This document shows positions 1 to 5,713 of a DNA stretch of 8,352 bases, one piece after another. This DNA is from Candidatus Benthicola azotiphorus. Its GTDB lineage: Bacteria > Gemmatimonadota > Gemmatimonadetes > Palauibacterales > Palauibacteraceae. The stretch is taken from assembly GCA_947581745.1 (NCBI GenBank), contig CANPVW010000128.1, forward strand, positions 1 through 8,352, in the 5' to 3' direction. The translations under genes were made by a program, and so were the position numbers. The notes beneath the pieces were generated by a model. It saw nothing but the letters and a program-made list of their open reading frames with translations, had not been told where the DNA came from and did not search any database. Position 1 is the first letter of the stretch; each line of letters begins with the position of its first letter.

Positions 1-1527
1 CGCTGCCAGCAGCTCCGTGACGTTGGCGATGCGGTCGGCTCCGTCTTCTTCCGCTTCGAGAGCGGGGATCATCCCGAAGCTGCGGATGCACTCGCGGATC
101 ACCTCCTCTGCGGTCGCCGCGGCGGCCAGCTCGGCGAGGGCGCTGATGCCCGCCGCGAAGTCCTCCAGGGCCCGTGCGCCTGAGGGAGGCAGCCCCTCGA
201 GCGCCCGAGCGGTCTCCGCCGCGCCGAGCAGCGTAAGCGACCGGGACGCCGCCGCGTCGCGAAGTCGATCGAGCGTGACGCCACCCACACCGCGCCTCGG
301 CCACGACACGGATCGAGAGAAGGCCGCCTCATCCGCCGGGTTCACCGCCAGCTGCAGGTACGAGAGCACATCCTTGATCTCCCGCCGCTCGTAGAAGCGG
401 ACGCCGCCCACGATCCGGTACGGAATCCGGGCCCGACGGAGCGCTTCCTCGAACGGCCGGGATTGCGCGTTTGTGCGATACAGCACGACGTGGTCCTCGG
501 GCCCACGCCCCTCCCGGGCGGCCTGGATCTCGCCGACCACCCAGCTCGATTCCGCCCGCTCGTCCGGCAGCCGCATGACGCGAACCGGCTCACCGACGGG
601 GCGGCTCGTCCGCAGGCGCTTCTCCTTCCGATCCCGGTTGTTCGAGATCACCTCGTTCGCGACCTCGAGGATCGAGGGGGTCGACCGGTAGTTCTCCTCC
701 AGGCGTACGACCTCTGCACCCGGGAAGTCCCGCTCGAAGTCGAGAATGTTGCGAATGTCGGCACCGCGCCAGCCGTAGATCGACTGGTCGTCATCCCCCA
801 CGACGCAGATGTTGCCGTGCCCCGCGGCGAGACGCTTGACGATCCGATATTGGGCGTGGTTCGTGTCCTGATACTCGTCCACCAGCACGTGGCGGAATCG
901 GGTCGCGTATCGGTCCCCGACCTCCGGAACGTTCTCCAGCAGCCAGGCCGCGTTGGCCAGGAGGTCGTCGAAGTCGTAAGCGTTGGACCGCGCCAGGATC
1001 CGCTCGTAGGCGGGATACACCCGCGCCGTCGCCTTCGCGGCCAGATCGAAGGCGGACGCGGCGTACTCATCCGCCGAGACGAGGGCGTTCTTGGCGTCCG
1101 AGATCCGGGCCCGGACCAGGTTCGGCGACCAGCGCTGCGTGTCGAGGTCGACCTCCTCCATGGCGCGCTTGATCGCCCTGAGCGAGTCGTCCTCGGCGTA
1201 GATCGTGAAGTTCGCCCCGCGCTTCAGCCTGTCCCCTTCGCGCCGCAGGAGGCGGGCGGCAATCGAGTGGAAGGTTCCGACCCAGAGCCCTCTCGGCTCT
1301 TCCTCCAGCAGATCGGCGATCCGGTCCCGCATCACGCCGGCCGCCTTGTTCGTGAACGTGACGGCCAGGATGCGATCGGGCCGCTCTCCCTCCTCTCGAA
1401 TCAGGCGCGCTACGCGAGCCGTGAGGACGCGTGTCTTGCCGGACCCTGCACCGGCCAGCACCAGAAGCGGGCCCGCCCCGTATTCCACCGCGTGCCGCTG
1501 CTCCGGATTCAGCGCCAGTGCGATCAC
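1..1527 (-). CDS. uvrD: UvrD/PcrA-type superfamily 1 ATP-dependent DNA helicase, N-terminal 509 codons (3' end outside window)
   Basis: A 3'-5' DNA helicase of the UvrD/PcrA/Rep family, which unwinds DNA in excision and mismatch repair and clears replication obstacles in the cytoplasm. The open frame shows the family motifs in order: Q motif LNPEQ (6-10), Walker A GAGSGKT (26-32), motif Ia TFTNKAA (57-63), motif Ib GTFHS (84-88), Walker B VDEYQD (216-221), motif III GDDDQSIYGWRGA (244-256), motif IV with ENYRS (278-282), and the VLYRTNAQSR and YRIVGGVRFYER segments (348-381). The family is usually about 700-780 residues, so roughly the last 200-270 residues, including motifs V and VI, lie beyond position 1. 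The start is a GTG at 1527. It overlaps the TGA of the upstream kinase gene as GTGA, and a GAGG lies 8 nt ahead of it. The frame has no stop through position 1. Functional assignment is firm. UvrD, PcrA and Rep cannot be told apart without the C-terminus. Confidence 0.95.
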   Translation of the reverse strand, partial: MIALALNPEQRHAVEYGAGPLLVLAGAGSGKTRVLTARVARLIREEGERPDRILAVTFTNKAAGVMRDRIADLLEEEPRGLWVGTFHSIAARLLRREGDRLKRGANFTIYAEDDSLRAIKRAMEEVDLDTQRWSPNLVRARISDAKNALVSADEYAASAFDLAAKATARVYPAYERILARSNAYDFDDLLANAAWLLENVPEVGDRYATRFRHVLVDEYQDTNHAQYRIVKRLAAGHGNICVVGDDDQSIYGWRGADIRNILDFERDFPGAEVVRLEENYRSTPSILEVANEVISNNRDRKEKRLRTSRPVGEPVRVMRLPDERAESSWVVGEIQAAREGRGPEDHVVLYRTNAQSRPFEEALRRARIPYRIVGGVRFYERREIKDVLSYLQLAVNPADEAAFSRSVSWPRRGVGGVTLDRLRDAAASRSLTLLGAAETARALEGLPPSGARALEDFAAGISALAELAAAATAEEVIRECIRSFGMIPALEAEEDGADRIANVTELLAA

Positions 1528-2708
1528 GTTCCCGTCCTCGCCAGGGGCAGGGCGATCGTGAACACCGCTCCGGTCTCGGTCGGCTCGAGCGCCACCCTTC
1601 CCTTGTGCGCGTGCACGAAGATGCGCCGAACGAGAGAGAGCCCGACTCCCCATCCACCCTGCTTGGTCGTCACGCCGACGTCGAACAGGCGCTTGCGAAG
1701 CGCCGGATCCACTCCAGGCCCGTCGTCCGCGAAACGCAGTCGGGCCATGCCTTCCTCCACGCCGAGCCACGTGACCTCGATCCGGCCGTCGCGGCCCGCC
1801 AGCGAATCGAGCGAGTTCTTGAACAGGTTCTCGAACGCCCACTCGAGAAGAGTCTCGTTGCCCAGCACGGGAGGCGCATCACGGGGGACCTCGATCTCGA
1901 GCTTCACCTGGCCCCGTAGCGAAGGCGTGCGAGCCCTGAAGTATCGGCCGAGGCGGTCCGTCACCTCGTAGATCGAGACCGGCCGAAGCGCCGGACGACG
2001 TCCGATCAGCTCGAAGCGCCGCGACACCTTCTCGAGCCGTCTGACATCATCCTCCATCTCGTCGAGGACGCTGATCCCGTCCGGTCGAAGGGCCTCGGGG
2101 GGAGCGGTAGCCTCCAGCAGCTCGAGCCAGCCGACGAGAGAGCTCAGCGGCGTTCCCATTTGGTGCGCCGATTCGCGAGCCATCGCGGTCCAGATGCGCT
2201 CCCGTTCGCTGCGCGACGAGGTCCGGATCGTCCACACGCCGGTGCCCACGACGCCGAGCAGGAGAATCGCCTGCAACCACGGGATCCAGCGCAGCCGTTG
2301 GAGGTACAGCGGCTCGCCGTAGTGGACCACGAAGTTGCTCTCCGCGTCCACCAGAGGCGGGTTCCCCTCGTCGAGCCGCACGACGTAGCGCCGGACCCGG
2401 TCCACGTGCTGCTGGTTTTCGAGGTCCGCTTCGAACGGGAGGTTTCGAATCAGCGTCGGATTGCCGTCGAGGTCCGTCTGCACGAACGGAATCTCCAGCT
2501 CGTAAAGCTGGAGGAGGAGCTGGAACTGGGCCTCCGCCGTGAGTCCCTCGGGCGATACGACCGCCTGCACGACCTGGAAGTAGATGTGGCTGACCACGGC
2601 AGCATTGGCCCGCATCTCCTGGGAAAGCTGCCACGTGTAGACCAGGTAGGAGACCAGGACCGCTGAGAACGCGGCGACGATGCCGAACGGGACCAGTCGC
2701 CGGATCAC
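1524..2708 (-). CDS. Membrane sensor histidine kinase with HQxGTP-type H-box, orphan
   Basis: A 394-residue two-component sensor kinase of the inner membrane. A hydrophobic segment at about 6-25 and a second at about 141-161 bracket a roughly 115-residue extracytoplasmic region with no domain I recognise. The phosphoacceptor H-box is ARESAHQMGTPLSSL (177-191), with His182. The HATPase_c domain follows, with an N-box NLFKN (294-298), G1 box DDGPG (328-332), F box LFDVGVTTK (341-349) and G2 box GWGVGLSL (352-359). After the H-box histidine comes Gln-Met-Gly rather than the common Glu-Leu-Arg. I recall similar HQxGTP kinases from Gemmatimonadota and Bacteroidota. No response regulator is adjacent. 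The GTG start at 2708 overlaps the serS stop as GTGA, and the TGA at 1524-1526 overlaps the helicase start. An AGGAG at 2723-2727 sits 14 nt ahead, which is too far for a good ribosome site, so translational coupling to serS is likely. The signal sensed is unknown. Confidence 0.93.
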   Translation of the reverse strand: MIRRLVPFGIVAAFSAVLVSYLVYTWQLSQEMRANAAVVSHIYFQVVQAVVSPEGLTAEAQFQLLLQLYELEIPFVQTDLDGNPTLIRNLPFEADLENQQHVDRVRRYVVRLDEGNPPLVDAESNFVVHYGEPLYLQRLRWIPWLQAILLLGVVGTGVWTIRTSSRSERERIWTAMARESAHQMGTPLSSLVGWLELLEATAPPEALRPDGISVLDEMEDDVRRLEKVSRRFELIGRRPALRPVSIYEVTDRLGRYFRARTPSLRGQVKLEIEVPRDAPPVLGNETLLEWAFENLFKNSLDSLAGRDGRIEVTWLGVEEGMARLRFADDGPGVDPALRKRLFDVGVTTKQGGWGVGLSLVRRIFVHAHKGRVALEPTETGAVFTIALPLARTGT

Positions 2709-3967
2709 GAGATCGTCAGTCGCTCCTGTCGCACGTAGTCACGCAACACTTCGGGAACGATCACGCTTCCATCCCGCTGCTGGTTGTTCTCCAGGAGCGC
2801 CACCATCGTGCGCGCCAGCGCCACCGCGGACCCGTTGAGCGTGTGGACGAGCGCCGGCTTTCCCTTGCCGTCCGGTCGATACCTGATGTCGGCCCTCCGA
2901 GCCTGGAAATCGGCGTAGGAGGAGCAGCTCGACACCTCGAGCCATCGACCGACCCCGGCGGACCACACCTCCAGGTCGTACGTGATCGAGTTGGCAAAGC
3001 CCAGGTCTCCCGATGCGAGCAAGATCCTCCGGTATGGAAGCTCGAGTCGCTCCAGCACCGTTTCCGCGTGTCGGGTCAGCCGCTCCAGCTCGTCCACCGA
3101 GTCCTCGGGGCGAGTGAAGCGGACGAGCTCCACCTTGTCGAACTGGTGCACGCGAAGGAGACCCCGGGTGTCGCGGCCCGCGGCACCCGCCTCCCTGCGG
3201 AAGCAGGGTGTGTAGGCCACGTACGCGCGCGGCAGGTCCCTTCCATCGAGGATCTCTTCCCGGTGCAGGTTCGTCACCGGAACCTCCGCCGTCGGGACGA
3301 GGAACAGGTCGTCCGGGTCGGTACGATACTGATCCTCCTCGAACTTCGGGAGCTGCCCCGTGCCGATGAGGCAGTCCCGGTTCGTGAGAAACGGAGGGGC
3401 TACCTCAGTGTAGCCGTGCTCCTGCGTGTGAAGGTCGAGCATGAAGTCGATGAGGGCCCGGCTCAGCCGTGCCCCTGCGCCCAACAGGAGGGGAAAACCC
3501 GACCCGGCGATCCGGGCGCCCCGCTCGAGGTCGAGCAGGCCGAGCGCCGCTCCCAACTCCCAGTGAGGCTGCGGATCGAAGTCGAGGACCGGGAGCTCGC
3601 CCCACTCACGCAGGACCTCGAACTCGCCCTCTCCCCCTTCCGGGACCCTCGCATCGGGAACGTTGGGGATCGACAGAAGGGCCCCGCGCAACTCGTCTTC
3701 GACGACCTGGAGGTCTCCGTCGAGTTCTCGAATCCGGTCCGCCACGGCCTGCATGTCCTGGATCAGGTCGGCCGCGTCGACCCCTCCCCGCTTCCGGTCT
3801 CCGATTTCCTTCGACACTTCGTTGCGACGGGCCTTCAGGACTTCGACTTCGGAGATGATGTCACGCCGACGCGCATCCAGCCCCAGGGCCAGGTCGAGGG
3901 CTGTGAGGAGACCGGGATCCCCGCGCCGCGCCGCCGATCCCTCGCGGAACGCCCTCAGGTCGAGCAC
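2705..3967 (-). CDS. serS: Seryl-tRNA synthetase
   Basis: A class II aminoacyl-tRNA synthetase that activates serine with ATP and charges tRNA-Ser (and tRNA-Sec where present) in the cytoplasm. The 420-residue length is close to the bacterial norm. Residues 1 to about 105 form the N-terminal tRNA-binding arm, rich in charged heptad-like sequence (LKARRNEVSKEIGDRKR, 44-60). The catalytic domain shows motif 1 around 168-193, the TAE serine-binding element (226-228), motif 2 with FRREAGAAGRDTRGLLR (256-272) followed by HQFDKVE (274-280), the segment WLEVSSCSSYADFQARR (342-358), and motif 3 NGSAVALARTMVALLENNQ (378-396). The GTG start at 3967 follows directly after the TAG of the upstream lipoprotein gene, and LDLR at the start matches the usual family N-terminus (MLDLK/R). 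The first helix region (7-34) looks slightly shorter than usual. The serS stop overlaps the kinase start, so it shares an operon with kinase and helicase. Confidence 0.97.
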   Translation of the reverse strand: MLDLRAFREGSAARRGDPGLLTALDLALGLDARRRDIISEVEVLKARRNEVSKEIGDRKRGGVDAADLIQDMQAVADRIRELDGDLQVVEDELRGALLSIPNVPDARVPEGGEGEFEVLREWGELPVLDFDPQPHWELGAALGLLDLERGARIAGSGFPLLLGAGARLSRALIDFMLDLHTQEHGYTEVAPPFLTNRDCLIGTGQLPKFEEDQYRTDPDDLFLVPTAEVPVTNLHREEILDGRDLPRAYVAYTPCFRREAGAAGRDTRGLLRVHQFDKVELVRFTRPEDSVDELERLTRHAETVLERLELPYRRILLASGDLGFANSITYDLEVWSAGVGRWLEVSSCSSYADFQARRADIRYRPDGKGKPALVHTLNGSAVALARTMVALLENNQQRDGSVIVPEVLRDYVRQERLTIS

Positions 3968-4528
3968 CTAGCTCTCGGCCCCGGGTACCAGTTTCCGCTT
4001 CTCGCAATTCGGATTCACGAGATGGCGAAAAGTGACCGTCCCCCCGGCCGCGTCGAGGTCGAGGATCTCCAGCTTCGCGTAGCGCCGGCACCGGATGGAC
4101 CCATAGGCCGGGTCGCGCCGGCTGCGCACCGCGAACACGTCACCGACGGCGACGGAGACAGATTCGGAGGTCGAGTACCCTTCCTCCGGCGCCTCGACCA
4201 GGTCCTCGAACGTGCGGGAGCTGAGCTGGAGGCCGGCGTCCGGATCCTCTTCGGTGACCGCTTCGCGCGGCCACAGCACGGCGCTGCCGTCGTCCTGGAT
4301 CTCGAACAGGAAGTCCCAGCCCGAGAACTGGTCCGTGCGCACCGCCTGACCCGTGATCACGTCGAACGCGGACGGATCGGTGAGCGTGCTGCCGCTCACG
4401 TCCGCCAGCGTCGCCTCTTCCGTCTCATCGGGTATCGGGATGAGCACCGGCTCGGTCGAACTGCCACAGCCCGCAGACCCGGCGATCGCGGCGATCACGA
4501 TGGCCGGCATATATCGACTCACTGACAC
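3968..4528 (-). CDS. Putative lipoprotein of unknown function
   Basis: A 186-residue protein. I chose the GTG at 4528 because AGGAG (4536-4540) sits 7 nt upstream and because it gives a proper lipoprotein signal: short n-region with Arg5, hydrophobic core PAIVIAAIA (8-16), then GSAG followed by Cys21 as the probable lipidation site. A longer reading from 4744 would put an implausible 72-residue basic leader ahead of this. The mature part is acidic near its start, then predicted beta-rich, with an AFDV...RTDQFSGWDFLFEI stretch (54-77), a GDVFAVRSR strand (129-137), Cys147 in IRCRRYAKLEIL, and Cys175 in NPNCEKRKL. The two cysteines could pair after export. I do not recognise a characterised family. 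The WDFLFEI element faintly recalls HmuY-like lipoproteins, but I would not call it that. It is the first gene of the serS operon, and its TAG stop touches the serS GTG. Location is inferred to be the periplasmic side of a membrane. Confidence 0.8.
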   Translation of the reverse strand: MSVSRYMPAIVIAAIAGSAGCGSSTEPVLIPIPDETEEATLADVSGSTLTDPSAFDVITGQAVRTDQFSGWDFLFEIQDDGSAVLWPREAVTEEDPDAGLQLSSRTFEDLVEAPEEGYSTSESVSVAVGDVFAVRSRRDPAYGSIRCRRYAKLEILDLDAAGGTVTFRHLVNPNCEKRKLVPGAES

Positions 4529-4535
4529 GGACAAG

Positions 4536-4540
4536 CTCCT
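4536..4540 (-). promoter_or_regulatory. Ribosome binding site of the lipoprotein gene
   Basis: AGGAG on the minus strand lies 7 nt before the GTG at 4528. It decides the start of the lipoprotein gene, because the alternative GTG at 4522 and ATG at 4510 in the same frame lie 13 and 25 nt from it. It is the best-spaced Shine-Dalgarno site in the minus-strand operon. The downstream genes rely on overlaps or abutment. Confidence 0.75.
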
Positions 4541-4561
4541 CTCGGTTGCCACTCGGCGGGA

Positions 4562-4567
4562 AAGATA
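4562..4567 (-). promoter_or_regulatory. Possible -10 element of the lipoprotein-serS operon
   Basis: On the minus strand the sequence CTATCTTTC contains TATCTT, a fair -10 match in an AT-richer patch, located so that transcription would begin near 4555, shortly upstream of the ribosome site. It also fits the TAnnTT core known from Bacteroidota promoters. No good -35 sequence is visible at 16-18 bp, so this is a suggestion only. Confidence 0.3.
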
Positions 4568-4674
4568 GCAGAGTTTCTCCCCGGCGCGAGGTCCAGTACC
4601 TTGCACCGCATGGCCGGTTACTCGTAGCGGCGCGCCCTGTTCCCCATTCAGATCCTGGCGTTCGGTTGAGCGAA

Positions 4675-5712
4675 ATGAAACCGTCAGCGGATTGCTTCGC
4701 CGTGGTGCTGGCAGGCGGAGAAGGCAGTCGGTTCTGGCCCGCATCCAGGCCGGACAGGCCCAAGCAGCTGCTGCCCCTCGGAAGCTCCCGGCCTCTCATC
4801 CAGGATACCCTCGACCGCGCCGAGATCCTGGTGGGACGCGACCGCGTCCGGGTGATCGCTAGCGAGCCGCTCGTCGCCGCTCTGTGCGATGCGGCACCGG
4901 GCCTGGCGATTGACCGTTTCTTCGTAGAGCCGCAGCCCCGCAGCACCGGTCCGGCGCTGGCCTGGGCGGCCTTCGAGATCGAGCGTGCCGCTCCGGGATC
5001 GATCATGATCTCGTTGCACGCCGACCACGTCATTCACCCGCTGGAGGGCCTGGTCGAGACGATCGAGCGCGCGGTATCGGCCGCGCGACGCGGCTCGCTG
5101 GTCTGCATCGGGATCGAGCCGGACCGGCCGGAGACGGGCTACGGCTACATCGAGGTCGGCGCCCCGACAGGAGACCTCACCTGGCGGGCGCGTCGCTTCG
5201 TCGAGAAGCCGGATTCGGATACGGCCGAGCAATACGTCGCATCCGGCGGATTCCTCTGGAATTCGGGCATCTTCGTGTGGAGAGCCGCCGATTTGCTCAC
5301 GGCCGTTCGAGAGCTGGCCCCCGAGATCTCGGGGGCGCTCCCCTTGCTCGAAGACGACGGGCCGGGAGATTTCTTCGAGGCGGTGCAGCCCGTAAGCGTG
5401 GACGTGGCGGTGATGGAGCGATCGGCGAACGTCGAGGTCGTCAGGGCCAGCTTCGACTGGGACGATGTAGGCTCGTGGAGCGCGCTGGCGCGCACGCGGG
5501 AGACCGATGGCCAGGGCAACGTGCTCGTGGGAGACTCCGCGGCCATAGACTCGGCCCGGAACATCGTGTGGGCGGAGGACGGGAAGGTGGTGCTGTTCGA
5601 CGTCACCGACCTCGTCGTCGTGCGGTCCGGCGGTGTGACCATGGTCGCGCGGGCCGCTTCGGCACCGGATCTGAAGAGGCTGGTGGGACGGCTGCGCTCG
5701 GAAGGCGGGTGA
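4675..5712 (+). CDS. manC: Mannose-1-phosphate guanylyltransferase (GDP-mannose pyrophosphorylase), single-domain type
   Basis: This enzyme makes GDP-mannose and pyrophosphate from mannose-1-phosphate and GTP in the cytoplasm, feeding mannose- and fucose-containing surface glycans. The 345-residue protein carries the nucleotidyltransferase signature LAGGEGSRFWPASR (12-25) followed by RPKQLLPL (28-35), with Lys30 as the usual catalytic lysine. It continues with VEPQPRSTGPA (84-94), LHADHVI (114-120), GYGYIE (155-160), FVEKP (175-179), the NSGIFVW segment (196-202), and DWDDVGSW (261-268). It has no C-terminal phosphomannose isomerase domain, so it is the short form. Small departures from the family are RSTG where RNTA is common, and His115 before ADH where Pro is common. 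The ATG at 4675 starts the protein just before the conserved beta strand. Only a weak GAG (4668-4670) precedes it. The next gene starts 1 bp after its TGA. Mannose is the usual substrate of this family, but another hexose-1-phosphate cannot be excluded. Confidence 0.92.
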   Translation: MKPSADCFAVVLAGGEGSRFWPASRPDRPKQLLPLGSSRPLIQDTLDRAEILVGRDRVRVIASEPLVAALCDAAPGLAIDRFFVEPQPRSTGPALAWAAFEIERAAPGSIMISLHADHVIHPLEGLVETIERAVSAARRGSLVCIGIEPDRPETGYGYIEVGAPTGDLTWRARRFVEKPDSDTAEQYVASGGFLWNSGIFVWRAADLLTAVRELAPEISGALPLLEDDGPGDFFEAVQPVSVDVAVMERSANVEVVRASFDWDDVGSWSALARTRETDGQGNVLVGDSAAIDSARNIVWAEDGKVVLFDVTDLVVVRSGGVTMVARAASAPDLKRLVGRLRSEGG

Positions 5713-5713
5713 G

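Larger units (their letters stand above)
4529..4674. promoter_or_regulatory. Divergent intergenic region between the lipoprotein-serS and GDP-mannose operons
   Basis: This 146-bp stretch is the only sizeable gap between genes in the window, and it separates two divergent operons, so both promoters should lie here or just inside the flanking genes. It is less GC-rich around 4559-4580. On the minus strand TATCTT (4562-4567) would place a transcript start about 27 nt before the lipoprotein GTG. On the plus strand TACCTT (4597-4602) would give a leader of about 65 nt before the ATG at 4675. Neither has a convincing -35 hexamer. No operator, riboswitch or long inverted repeat is evident. Confidence 0.6.

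Noticed and set aside
463..1971. A 502-codon open frame on the plus strand across the helicase and kinase genes
   Set aside because: It spans the junction of two well-supported minus-strand genes and shows no domain-like sequence. It is a codon-bias artefact.
2843..4525. A 560-codon open frame on the plus strand, antisense to serS and the lipoprotein gene
   Set aside because: It is longer than serS itself, but its translation is Arg/Glu/Val-rich with no motif, while the opposite strand encodes an unmistakable synthetase. Such frames are common opposite GC-rich genes.
4546..4674. N-terminal extension of manC to a start at 4546
   Set aside because: The 43 extra residues precede the conserved first strand of the nucleotidyltransferase fold and would consume the divergent promoter region.
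4529..4744. N-terminal extension of the lipoprotein gene to a start at 4744
   Set aside because: The extra 72 residues are basic and low in similarity to anything, would overlap the divergent manC gene, and would bury the lipoprotein signal. The GTG at 4528 has a good ribosome site.
4425..5033. A 202-codon minus-strand frame running from the lipoprotein gene into manC
   Set aside because: It covers the divergent region and the antisense of manC, has Ser/Arg-rich sequence without recognisable motifs, and conflicts with the chosen lipoprotein frame.
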